64,000 bases of DNA from DSYU01 sp963827605 (GTDB lineage Bacteria; Chloroflexota; Anaerolineae; Anaerolineales; Anaerolineaceae): contig CAWHBK010000004.1 in NCBI GenBank assembly GCA_963827605.1, positions 434,001 to 498,000 on the forward strand, read 5' to 3'. The position numbers and the translations under genes are program-made. The notes under the pieces are model-generated. The model saw only the letters and a list, made by a program, of their open reading frames with translations. It ran no database searches and was not told where the DNA came from. This document shows positions 26,583 through 35,745 of this stretch, piece by piece; the stretch's first letter is position 1, and each line of letters begins with the position of its first letter.

Positions 26583-28329
26583 TTACTTGGGCGGGCGGTG
26601 GTAGAGCTTGAAAGTGCCGCGCTCCACCAGCCCAAGACCCGGGTCTTCTTTAATCCACTCTTTGCTGGCGAAAAATTCACCGCCGGTCACTGTCCAATCT
26701 TTTAGCAAAAAGCCGCCTGCCCCGCTAACCTCCGGCATGCTAAAGCTGGGCAGCATGATTCCCGATTGCGCGGCCGCCATCATCGCGGCGATATCTGGCG
26801 TGGGTGGTGGTGGGGGTGGCGCATCCGCGCTGCCGCCCCGCCGCCGCCGTCGCTGACAGACAGCTCATCTTTGTGCAGTACCAGATACCCGGCGAACCAC
26901 ATCGGTGATTCTGGGCTGGTGTAAATTGGTTGATCCGGGCATTTTACGTTGAAATGTTCTTTGGTTCTCTCAGGGAAATAGAGCAGGCTGAAATCCCGCA
27001 CGTATCCCAGTGTATCGTCTGGCGAATGGTTGTCCGCGATGATGGCCAGCGATTCAATTGGCAGGCTGCTGCCCCCGCGGAAGCTGGTGACCGAGCAGCC
27101 TGGGTTTCGAAAGGTAAAGCTGTCGTTGATCAGCGCCGATGACCCGCTGATGCGCAGCGCGTCGGGTTGAAACTTCAGCGGCACCTTTGCTTTGACGCTT
27201 GAGTCATAGCCGCCGCCAAAACCGCCATCAAATATAAATTGCGATTCAAATTCCAGGTCGAAGGTCAGGCATTTTTGGGCCAGGTCTTTGGCCAGTTTGG
27301 AGATTTCCGCGTAGCCGGCGTCACCGGTCATGCCCAGCAGCTGGTACTGGCGCTCAACGCCTAACCAGACCGGGATCATGCGGTGGATGATGTGGTCGTC
27401 CGCGCACATTTTGTATTCTTCTTGCAGGCAAACCCGCGATACCGTGGCGATCAGCCCGGCATACTGGCTCAAATTGCCTGCTTCCATCCCCAATAGTTGT
27501 TTCTGCCGGTCAAACCCCAGCGCCGTCTGGAGCGCCAGCTGGCCCGCGGCGCAGCTTTGGCCTGCCGCCGCGATGCGCGGCTCGACCACTTCCTTCTGGT
27601 ACTGGTCAAACAGCGCCTCCAGGCCGCTGAACAGCGCGCTCGAATCGCTGTTGGCTTCGTTTGCCTGCTGTTTCTGGCGTTCGCGGGCCAGCAGTTCACC
27701 TACCAGGCTTTGAAAACGGCGCTCGGCGCTGCCGCCCAGCCGCTCGCGCATCGATTTCGGGATCGGCCAGCAGGCCTTTGGTGACCCCGTAACCGCTGAA
27801 ATGCAGCAGTTGAATTTTGAGTTCTTTCGAGTCCTTGACCGGCGGGGCAAAGATCACATCCTTTCCCTCCGCCTGGTATCCGAAGAAGAGCTGCTCCTTC
27901 AGCGGGATCTCCTGGGCCGGGAGGATGCTGAGGGTCGCGAAGTTGTTGAAGGTCAGCCCTTCTGGCTGGAGCTGCGCGGCATAGGTCTGCTCTCCGCCAA
28001 ACGGCAGCCCGGTTACTGCCGCCGGGATCAGCCGGATTTTTGTTTCCACCAGCAGCGCATCCCCAGGGATATCCAGCCTATACTGCGTGCCGTCCGCGCC
28101 AGTCGCGGTGAGCGTGCCGCCCTCCACCGGGTATGACGGCCTCCGCCGCGCGGGTTTCATCCGGCGCTGCCACAGCCGCCGCCGGGTCCGCGGGCGGTTG
28201 AAAGACGGATTGATACGGGCTGCTTTTCCCGCCGCTCTTTGGCGAGGAGGCCGGTAGACCGGCGCCGAACTGGCAGGCCGTCAGCACGAATAAGATCGCA
28301 AGGGTTCCCGAAATCAGGCGTAGTTTCAA
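26583..28329 (-). CDS. ZU5-like lipoprotein (three frameshifts)
   Basis: A GGGGAG site precedes a TTG start at 28329 that gives a lipoprotein signal with lipobox FVLTAC. A ZU5-like beta domain follows (YPVEGGTLTATGADGTQYRLDIPGDAL). Then come a helical region (MRERLGGSAERRFQSLVGELLARERQ) and a beta-rich region with VCLQEEYKMCADDHI. A proline-rich linker (APPPPPPTPDIAAMM) leads to the end FKLYHRPPK. The frame shifts +1 near 28140, +1 near 27765 and -1 near 26845; each is one base and the joined product is about 580 residues. Function unknown. Confidence 0.65.
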
Positions 28330-28514
28330 TGCTCTCCCCTTTTCGCGACCCCTTTTGGTAAAGAAATCGCACAAAAAGTATATGTTTTGGATAAATTCAT
28401 TGTAAGGGATTAACGGATTTAATGATAGCCCCAAAGAAGATTTGAATTATCCAAACCAGACACAAACTCGCGCCTGAGTTGATCCTCTAAAAACAAGGTA
28501 TGTCTTCCTCTTCC

Positions 28515-28555
28515 CTGATTGACTGATTGACTGATACACTGATGACTGATAACTA
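28515..28555. repeat. GATTGACTGATC-type repeat
   Basis: Short run of GATTGACTGATTGACTGATA-like words in the gap between the lipoprotein and DnaC-like genes, matching the family at 7330-7410. Confidence 0.5.
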
Positions 28556-28566
28556 TTCCCTACCTT

Positions 28567-29434
28567 TCACTCCCACTCCATCGCCGGGCGCAGGCTGTCG
28601 CCCGATAAATGCACCACGCAGAAGCGCCCATCGCGGATGCGGTCGTACAGGTAGCCGTCCAGCAGGGCTGGGTCTTCGTTGGCGGCCATCAGAGTCGACG
28701 TCCGCAGCCGTCATGGCGCCGAAGCCGGCTCGTCCGCCGCGTCCAGCGGCGTTATAGCCGCCGCGTTCAGCGGCGCCAAAGCACGGCATGCCGTGCCCAC
28801 CGCGCAGCGCGCTCTCGTAGCGCCGGTCCATCAGCAGGAAACGCCGTTCGGCAGCGTACTCGGTTTCGCGCAGGCGGTCGAACTCGTCGATCGCCAGCAC
28901 GGGCAAGCCGGCCCACCAATCCAGGCGGCGCTGGCTCTCGCCGGACGGGTCACGCGCATCGAAGGCAGCGCGCATATCGTCCAGGATTTCGACCATGCGC
29001 GTGTACGCGGCAGCCTGGTGCGCCTCTAACGACAGCGCCACGGCGGTCTTGAGCAGCAGCGTCTTTGCCAGCCCGGGCGGGCCCCACAGGTACACAAAAC
29101 CCGCTCCGCGCTCCAACGCCTGGCGCACCTGCGCCAGCGCGGTTTCTACCCCGTTCACCGGGCTCACCTGCTCCCAGGTCAGGCCGCGCTCGGACAGGCT
29201 CAGCCCGTAGCGCTCGCCGGGGAAGAGCATCAGGCTGCTGACGTTTGGGCAGGCATTCACCTTGCCAAACTCGTCCTGCACATACCCAATCCCGCCGCAG
29301 ATGGGGCAGTCCGGGCGGCAGTTGTAGTTAGCCTGCATCGCGTTGCGCCGCGCTCGCTCGATTTGCTCCGGCGTGCCGCGGCGGGTAGCTATTTTCGCTT
29401 TTAGATTCGCGGTGATTTGCTGGATCGGTGGCAT
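28567..29434 (-). CDS. DnaC/IstB-like helicase-loader ATPase (frameshifted, with palindromic insertion)
   Basis: ATG 29434 follows AGGAG. The N-terminus has a zinc-binding cluster (CRPDCPICGGIGYV, then ACPN) typical of DnaC-like proteins. Walker A is GPPGLAKTLLL (about residue 119) and Walker B LAIDEFD. After DRRYESALRG the frame runs through about 95 bases of palindromic DNA (28697-28797), then the true C-terminus appears in another frame (TLMAANEDPALLDGY...LSGDSLRPAMEWE, stop at 28567). It probably loads a replicative helicase for a mobile element, together with the upstream HTH protein. The insertion may have inactivated it. Confidence 0.75.
28710..28797. repeat. Palindromic element inside the DnaC-like gene
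   Basis: Two near-identical 18-base hairpin units, CCGCCGCGTCCAGCGGCG (28734-28751) and CCGCCGCGTTCAGCGGCG (28758-28775), are followed by a perfect palindrome GCACGGCATGCCGTGC (28781-28796). The block separates two parts of the protein that are adjacent in normal homologues. Confidence 0.7.
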
Positions 29435-29451
29435 AGGACTCCTGGGGGAAT

Positions 29452-29516
29452 AGTGATCAGTGAGCAGTCGATCAGTAATCAGGGAAGCGGCGCAACAGTA
29501 GTCGCGCCGCTTCCCT
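29452..29516. repeat. Repeat cluster: GATTGACTGATC-type run plus GCGACAGTAGTCGC-type hairpin
   Basis: A GTGATCAGTGAGCAGTCGATC run (29452-29475) is followed by a hairpin with arms AGGGAAGCGGCGC (29481-29493) and its exact complement (29504-29516) around AACAGTAGTC. It sits between the two replication-module genes. Confidence 0.65.
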
Positions 29517-29521
29517 GGCGG

Positions 29522-30668
29522 TTAAATTCTTTTCTTTGCCGCTTCGCGGGTGGCGCGCAGCAGCGCGCGCAGTTCGGCCAGCTCAGCCTCCGTGCGCGGT
29601 TTCTCCTCCAGCCGTCTGACCGGGGGCGCCTGGGCGGACCGCTGACCTCCCCTGCCGGACGGAACGCCCTGGCGGTACCAGTCCAGGTGACCTTCCAGGT
29701 TGGTGGGGCGGTAGCCGCGCGCGCACCAGGCTTCGTGCACCTGGGCAAAACGCGCCGCGTCAGGCGTATCGCCCAGGCCGCGAATGACCCAATCGAACAC
29801 GGCTTTGGGCGGGTACCGGCCGGTGACCGTCTTTACCAGCACAACCGCCGGGTGATCCAGGCGCGGGTCGCGCGGCGGCCCGGTTTTGTCCGCGCCCGGT
29901 TCTGTAAGAATGTCCGGTTCGCTGTGAGCCGCGGACGCTTCGGAACGAAGCGCGCTCTCTTTCTCTTTGGTAGTCTCTGTTGTATTCTCTGATTCCTTAT
30001 TAAGTTGAGCGGAACTTTCACCCAATGTTGGAACGCTTTGCCGCCCAACATAGGTAGGAATACCGTTCAACGGGGGATCCGTTGGATGGGGCTGTTCGGG
30101 TGGGCAGGCAAGAACGGCAGGCAAGATTTCCGTAGAACGGTTGGTTCCACTGCCGGGAGCGGTTGCGCGCGCATTATCCGGGTGAGAGCTTTCAAGGCCA
30201 TCTGCTGGATCCTGATCCATCGGACTTCTGATCCGATGGGTCAAACCCGGGTTCCTCAAAAGGCGGCGTTTCCGCTGCTGGGATACCTTCCATCACAGTC
30301 GCCAGCCGGTTCAGGTCTACGCGGTAATGCCAGGTGCGCGGGATGCCCTTCAGACGCGCTTCGATCACGCCTACCGCCAGCAGCGCTTTACGGGCCGTCT
30401 GCTGCTCGTTTTTGCTCAGGCCGGTCTCACAGCGCATTTGCTCCACGCTCTTGTAGACCCAGTCGCCGCGCTGCTGCACGTTTACGCCAGTTTTGCTGGT
30501 AATGCCAGCTTTCCTGCCATGAACGCCGTTCCAATACAGCAGTTGGGAGAGCAGCAGCATGGCCTTCACCCCGCCCACCGTACGCGCCAGCCCCGGGTAA
30601 TACGCCGCCACCCGGCTGCCGCACAACACACGCACCGACTTCTGATAACTTTCGCGCTCGATGTTCAT
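29522..30668 (-). CDS. Phage/plasmid-type replisome-organizer HTH protein (one frameshift)
   Basis: ATG 30668 follows CAGGAG. The N-terminal half is the winged-helix fold of phage replisome organizers: KAMLLLSQLLYW, WVYKSVEQMRCETGLSKNEQQTARKALLAVGVIEARLKG, RTWHYRVDLNRL. A +1 shift near 30215-30235 joins it to a disordered linker rich in Ser/Thr/Glu (LNKESENTTETTKEKES) and a C-terminal domain (VFDWVIRGLGDTPDAARFAQVHEAWCARGY). The product is about 382 residues. With the adjacent DnaC-like gene it forms an initiator-loader module, but no integrase or capsid genes are present, so it looks like a remnant of an element. Confidence 0.7.
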
Positions 30669-30991
30669 GCTTTGCTCCTGTTGGATGGAATATCATGCCA
30701 ATGAATAGGAAGTACTGGAAGTACCATACCCAGGAATCAACCAAAATACAACCTGTCAATAGGTGCCCAATTTGTCAAGAAAAATGGGTTTGAAAAAGCC
30801 TGTTTCTGGCATTTTTTCCCATTAAATAGGATGGGGCGGGCAAATTGTGCATGTCGATATTGGAAGCAAATATTGGTCCGAGTACATGGGTATTTACGTG
30901 CAATCCGATTCAATTCAATAGATTAGTTGCCTCCCAGTTCGTTTTTGCGTATGATTAAAGGGCAAAGCGTAAACGATCGAGGAGGTGACGG
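30669..30991. promoter_or_regulatory. AT-rich divergent intergenic region
   Basis: The 323-base gap between the divergent replisome organizer and cytidylate-kinase-like genes holds no ORF. A minus-strand TTGACA at 30754-30759 lies in the shared word CCTGTCAATAGGT, also found at the response-regulator promoter at 55932, but here no convincing -10 follows at 16-18 bases. The AGGAGGTGA ribosome site of the kinase-like gene is at 30979-30987. Confidence 0.4.
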
Positions 30992-31684
30992 ATGGCGGTC
31001 ATCACGATTTCACGCGAATACGCCAGCGGCGGAGACGAAGTGGCCAGCCAGCTGTGCGCGGTATTGGGCTACCGCTCCTTTGATAAGGAGCAGGTGCAGA
31101 AAGCGGCCGAAGACACAACCTACCCGCGCTATATGGCAATCGACTATTCCGAAGACCAGCACGAGGTGCAGAACTTTCTGGAACGGCTTATCGGGCAGGC
31201 GGCCTCCCCCGCGCAAAAAATGGCCTGGGCCGAAGACCCATCCATCGCCGACAGCCCCGAACGGGCCATGGTCGATCAAGCCGCCGTGCTCGGCCTGGTG
31301 CGGCGGGCGGTCAAAGCCGCCTGTAAAGCCGGGAATTTGGTGATCGTCGGGCGCGGCGGGCAAATGCTGCTGCGCGGGGAGCCGGGCGTGCTGCACGTGC
31401 GCATCGAGGCCCCGGTGGGCGAGCGGATCGACCGGGTGATGGAGCAGCTGCGCAAGGAGCGGGCCGGAATCCAGGACGAGCTGGTGCTGCGGCGGGAGGC
31501 CGCCGACCTGGTGGCTAACCGCGATTTTGCCTCCGCGGACTACATCAAGCGCTTCTACGAAGTCGACTGGGCGGACCCGAAACTGTATCACATGCTGCTG
31601 AACCTGGGCTACCTGAGCGTGGTCCAGGCCGTGCAGGCCATTGTGGCAGTGGTGCAAACCATGGAAGTGCCCACCCCAGAATAA
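30992..31684 (+). CDS. Cytidylate kinase-like family protein
   Basis: This 230-residue protein starts just after a strong AGGAGGTGA site. It opens AVITISREYASGGDEVASQLCAVLGY, the modified P-loop of the cytidylate-kinase-like family (PF13189), and continues with FDKEQVQKAAED, IVGRGGQMLLRG and VHVRIEAP-type strands. Members are thought to phosphorylate nucleotides or related small molecules, but most are uncharacterised. It is distinct from the housekeeping Cmk, which is longer and has a canonical P-loop. It is followed by two hairpins, so it is probably monocistronic. Confidence 0.85.
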   Translation: MAVITISREYASGGDEVASQLCAVLGYRSFDKEQVQKAAEDTTYPRYMAIDYSEDQHEVQNFLERLIGQAASPAQKMAWAEDPSIADSPERAMVDQAAVLGLVRRAVKAACKAGNLVIVGRGGQMLLRGEPGVLHVRIEAPVGERIDRVMEQLRKERAGIQDELVLRREAADLVANRDFASADYIKRFYEVDWADPKLYHMLLNLGYLSVVQAVQAIVAVVQTMEVPTPE

Positions 31685-31724
31685 CATGACTCACCCCGAA
31701 TGGTTATATTCGAGGTGAGTCATG
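31685..31724 (+). terminator. Hairpin after the cytidylate-kinase-like gene
   Basis: Arms CATGACTCACC-CGAAT and ATTCG-GGTGAGTCATG (31685-31701 and 31708-31724) with a short loop and AT-rich flank start at the stop codon. Confidence 0.65.
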
Positions 31725-31757
31725 CATTTCTTTGTCACCCCCGCGCTGGAAAAGAGT

Positions 31758-31803
31758 GAAGCGGGTCCGTATGCGGCGCATGCACCGCATACGGACCCGC
31801 TTC
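31758..31803. repeat. Perfect 19-base inverted repeat
   Basis: Arms GAAGCGGGTCCGTATGCGG and its exact complement flank CGCATGCA. It lies between the first hairpin and the epimerase gene. No T-tract follows, so a second terminator, an operator or a repeat element are all possible. Confidence 0.6.
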
Positions 31804-31888
31804 AGATCTCTCCCCACCCGCCAGGCAAAACCAGCAATTCCTGCTTTATAATTAACCCCATCCTTCACAACAATCATCGGAGGCAGGT

Positions 31889-32920
31889 ATGCAGATATTG
31901 GTCACCGGCGGCTCTGGATCGGTAGGCAAGGCGGTCATCGAGCGGCTGGTAAAACAAGGCTACGCGGTACGGGTTATTGGGCGGCGGGCAGACATGTCCT
32001 TTGAGGGCGCGGAATACCAGTCGTGCGATATCAACGATTTTCCCCAGCTGCGCGAGGCGATCCGCGGCTGCGACGCGGTGGTGCACCTGGCGGCGCTGCC
32101 AAGCCCATCTCATGGGCGCCCGGAGGAAGTTTTCCGCGTCAACGGGCAGGGCACCTTTAACGTGTTCCAGGCGGCCGCGGAGGAAGGCATCCGGCGGGTG
32201 GTGCAGGCCAGCTCGATCAACGCCGCCGGGCAGTTTTACGGGGTCAAACCGGCCCCGCTGGAATACCTGCCCATGGACGAGGATCATCCCCTGTTCGCCA
32301 CAGACGCGTACTCCTTTTCGAAGCACATTGTCGAAGACATCGGCGCGTATTTCTGGCGGCGGGAGGGGATCACCAGTGTGGCGCTGCGCCTGCCGTGGGT
32401 AGCGCCCAGGGAGACGCACGAAAACTTCCCCCAGCGCCTGAAGGTCGCTCAGGAAATGGTCGCAAAGCTGCTGCAACGCTCGCCGGAGGAACGCCTGGCC
32501 TGGTTCGAGCAGGCCTGGAAGCTGTACAATGACTTCCGCGCCACCCGCCCGTATGAGGCGCAAGAACCCGGCGCCGCCCGCCAAAAGATCAACGCGCTGG
32601 CGGAAGAGCAGCGCGCTATGCTGGGGGCGATGACCCAGCGGGTCAATTTCTTTACCCTGCTGGACGAGCGCGACTCGGCCCAGGCGATCGAGAAGGGCCT
32701 GACGGCGGACTACACCGGCAGCCACCCGCTGTTCGTCAACGACAGCTATAACTCCACCGGCGTGGAATCGCGGGTGCTGGCGGAACTGTTCTACCCGGAT
32801 GTGAAGCGCTTCAAGAAGGAGCTGGCCGGTACGGAAACGGTGATCAGCATCGACAAGGCGCGCGAAATCATTGGCTTCGAACCGGAGTACAGTTTCGGGA
32901 AAGAAAGAAAAAGAGATTAA
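31889..32920 (+). CDS. NAD-dependent epimerase/dehydratase (SDR)
   Basis: This 343-residue protein begins MQILVTGGSGSVGKAVIERL, the GxxGxxG cofactor motif of extended SDRs, and has VVHLAALPSP, VVQASSINAAG and a YSFSKHIVED (YxxxK) catalytic segment. RBS GGAGGCAG lies just upstream of the ATG. The C-terminal half contains SYNSTGVESRVLAELFYPDVKRFK. The substrate is not clear: it lies directly upstream of an enolase-superfamily gene on the same strand, which would suit uronate or sugar-acid metabolism. It has about 145 bases of repeats before that gene. Confidence 0.85.
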   Translation: MQILVTGGSGSVGKAVIERLVKQGYAVRVIGRRADMSFEGAEYQSCDINDFPQLREAIRGCDAVVHLAALPSPSHGRPEEVFRVNGQGTFNVFQAAAEEGIRRVVQASSINAAGQFYGVKPAPLEYLPMDEDHPLFATDAYSFSKHIVEDIGAYFWRREGITSVALRLPWVAPRETHENFPQRLKVAQEMVAKLLQRSPEERLAWFEQAWKLYNDFRATRPYEAQEPGAARQKINALAEEQRAMLGAMTQRVNFFTLLDERDSAQAIEKGLTADYTGSHPLFVNDSYNSTGVESRVLAELFYPDVKRFKKELAGTETVISIDKAREIIGFEPEYSFGKERKRD

Positions 32921-32925
32921 CCGCG

Positions 32926-33040
32926 AAGGCGCGACTACTGTCACACCGCGACTAGTCACGCGTGACTACGTAGTCTACGCACTCTTCCCTGATCACTGAT
33001 CACTGATTGACTGATCACTGATTCGACCGATCGACTGTTC
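32926..33040. repeat. Mixed repeat region (GCGACAGTAGTCGC-type and GATTGACTGATC-type)
   Basis: 32928-32985 contains GGCGCGACTACTGTC, GTCACGCGTGAC and GACTACGTAGTC palindromes. 32985-33040 is a run of TGATCACTGATTGACTGATC words. No ORF present. Confidence 0.6.
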
Positions 33041-33062
33041 ACTTTTTTACTGAGAGGACCTT

Positions 33063-34437
33063 ATGACTACCGAACCAAATTACGAGCATGTCTTGAATAA
33101 CGTCAATACGTTTTCGAACCCGGCGGATCTGCGCATAACGGATATGCGCTTTACCGATATCACTGGCGCGCCGATGCACTGCACGCTGATGAAGATTACT
33201 ACCAACCAGGGGCTGGTGGGGTACGGCGAGGTGCGCGACGCAGCCACCAAAACCTACGCGCTGACGCTGAAACGGCTGATCCTGGGCGAAAACCCCTGCA
33301 ATGTGGATAAGATTTTCCGGCGCATCAAGCAGTTTGGCGGGCAGTCGCGCCAGGGCGGCGGGGTGAGCGGCGTGGAAGTGGCGCTGTGGGACCTGGCCGG
33401 CAAGGCCTTCGGCGTGCCGGTCTACCAGATGCTGGGCGGCAAGTTCCGCGACAAGATCCGCATTTACTGCGATACGGACCTGCACGGCAAGCCGGACGGG
33501 ATCAAGATGGGCAACGCGCTCAAAGACCGCATGCAGCGCGGGTTCACCTTCCTGAAGATGGATGTGGGCATCGGGCTGATGTGCGACGAGCCCGGCACGC
33601 TGTGCTACCCGCTGGGTCTGTGGGAAGAAATGCAGGACGCTGGGCCGCCACGGCTGGCAGTGGACGGTGAAAGACATGGAGGAGCGCATCCAGCGCAACC
33701 GCGCCTACGATATCTACAACGTCCCCCACCCCTTCACCGGCATCCACCTCACCGAGAAAGGCATCGACCTGCTGGAAAAGTACGTGTGCCGATGTGCGCT
33801 CGGTGATCGGCTACCAGGTACCCCTGGCGGCGGACCACTTCGGCCATATCGCGCTGGAGGACTGCATCCGGCTGGGCAAGCGGCTGGAGAAGTACAACCT
33901 GGCCTGGGTGGAAGATATGGTGCCCTGGCAGTACACCGACCAGTACGTGCGCCTGAGCCAGGCGATCAACATCCCGTCTGCACCGGCGAGGATATCTACC
34001 TGAAGGAAGGCTTCCAGCCGCTGCTGGAAGCGCGCGGCGTCTCGGTGATCCACCCGGACGTGCTGACCTCGGGCGGCATCCTGGAAAACAAGAAGATCGG
34101 CGACCTGGCCCAGGACCACGGCGTGGCGATGGCGGTGCACATGGCCGAAAGCCCCATCGGCTGCATGGCGGCGGTGCACTGCGTGGCCGCCACGGAGAAC
34201 TTCCTGGCGCTGGAATACCACTCGGTGGACGTGCCCTGGTGGGACGACATCGCCAACGGGCTGCCCAAGCCGCTGGTGAAGAACGGCTATATCGAGGTGC
34301 CCAACACGCCTGGGCTGGGGATCGAGTCGCTGAACGACGAGGTCATCGCGGAGCACATTCACCCCGGCATCCCCGGCCAGTGGGAAGCCACCGACCAGTG
34401 GAACGACGACTGGTCGCACGACCGGTTGTGGAGTTAA
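33063..34437 (+). CDS. Mandelate racemase/enolase-superfamily dehydratase (three frameshifts)
   Basis: ATG 33063 follows GAGAGG. The N-terminal capping domain and barrel start are in frame (GVSGVEVALWDLAGKAFGVPVYQMLGGK, FTFLKMDVGIGL). Shifts of +1 near 33636, +1 near 33789 and -1 near 33975 divide the rest; joined it reads IGYQVPLAADHFGHI, NLAWVEDMVPWQYT, CTGEDIYLKEGF, HPDVLTSGGILENKKIGDLA and AVHMAESPIGCMAAVHCVA, matching sugar-acid dehydratases of the superfamily. The carboxylate ligands (ADHFG, VEDM, GED) are present. Product is about 458 residues. It probably dehydrates an aldonic or uronic acid. Confidence 0.8.
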
Positions 34438-34438
34438 A

Positions 34439-34483
34439 AAATAACAGTCGGGGGCCTGCTGCGCGGGCCCCCGACTGTTATTT
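34439..34483. terminator. Bidirectional hairpin, 18-base perfect stem
   Basis: Arms AAATAACAGTCGGGGGCC and complement (34439-34456, 34466-34483) sit between the convergent dehydratase and MFS genes. The stop codon of the MFS gene is inside the right arm. Confidence 0.85.
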
Positions 34484-35745
34484 CCCTTCCGCTGTTTGCT
34501 CTTCGGGCGGTTTGACGGCCTTGAAACTGCGATACAGCAGCAGATCATAAATTATCTTCAAACCACCGGAAAGATAAAAGGCAGGCTGAGCAGGGCCGGG
34601 TTGGCCAGGAAGACGCCGGTGATGACCGGGGAGAGCGAGGCGCCGATGGTACGGGCCACGCCGGTGATGCCCGAGGCGGCCGAGCGCTCGTCCGGCTCGA
34701 CGACGGCCATGGTATAGGACTGGCGGGTGGGCACGTCCATCTGCGAGATGCTGAAGCGCAGCAGCAGGACCAGAATGGCCAGCGGCAGGGTCGGCATGAG
34801 CGGGACGAGCATGAGCAGGATGTTGGACGGCAGGTGGGTGAAGAACATGGTGTTGATCAGCCCGATGCGCCGGGCCACCCAGGCCGCGCTGAGCGCGGAG
34901 ATGCCGGCCAGGATGTTGGCGCCAAAGAAAATGCTGCCCAGCACGGCCGGCTCGACGCCAAACTTCAGGTTGAACCAGTACGCCACCAGGCTCTGGATCA
35001 CAAACCCGCCCCCGAAAGCATCCAGGCTGAAGAGGGCGGCCAGGCGAAAGACCACGCCTCGCGAGCGGTGCAGGCCGAGGAATGCGCGCCGGGGCGCGCC
35101 GGCAGGCACACCGGCGGCATCCCCGGCGGGAGCGGCAACCTCGATCGCCGGTGACAGGCTCAGGAAGAGCGCGATCATCAGCAGCCCGACCAATCCGTAG
35201 CCCAGCACGACCACCCGGTAACTGGCGAGCGGCGCCAGCCCGGCAGTCTGGAGCTGCTGGGACAGCAGGCCGCTGGTGAGCGCGCCGGTGGCCGTGGCAA
35301 AGGAACCCACCAGGTTATACCAGGCAAAGACGCGCGTGCGCTCCGTGCCGGGGAGCAGGTGCGAGAGCGCGGCCTGCTCGATGGATAAGAACGGCCCAAC
35401 CTCATTGCCGCTGGGACTGATCACGCCGATGGTGGCGGCCAGCAACAACAGGTAAAAATTGCGGGTCACCGCGAACAGCACGCTGGCGAAGATCATCAGC
35501 AGCGCGCCAATAATCAGCATGCGGCGGCGGCCGATCCGGTCAGCGGTGGTGGTGATATATAGGGAGACCGCCGTGTCGCCGAGCAGGGTCAGGGTCAGCA
35601 GCAGGCCAATCTGCGCCTCGGTGAGGCCGACCTGGGCCAGGTAGAGGGCCATCACCACGGAGAGAAAGCCGTAGGCGAACAGGCGCAGGATGCGCGTGCC
35701 AAAGAGCAGGCGGCCATCGCCGGATAGGGTGGAGAGGACGTTCAT
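34478..35745 (-). CDS. MFS transporter (one frameshift near the C-terminus)
   Basis: Start ATG 35745 (MNVLSTLSGDGRLLF) overlaps the stop of the upstream glycosylase gene (TAATG). Twelve hydrophobic segments and a motif A-like loop (TTTADRIGRRRML) mark the major facilitator family. A -1 shift near 34572 hides the real C-terminus; the other frame gives LSGGLKIIYDLLLYRSFKAVKPPEEQ and a stop at 34478 inside the terminator. The transported compound is unknown. It is coupled to a DNA glycosylase gene, with no obvious functional link. Confidence 0.82.

Noticed and set aside
30754..30759. Minus-strand TTGACA upstream of the replisome organizer
   Set aside because: No acceptable -10 at 16-18 bases, so I do not claim a promoter here.
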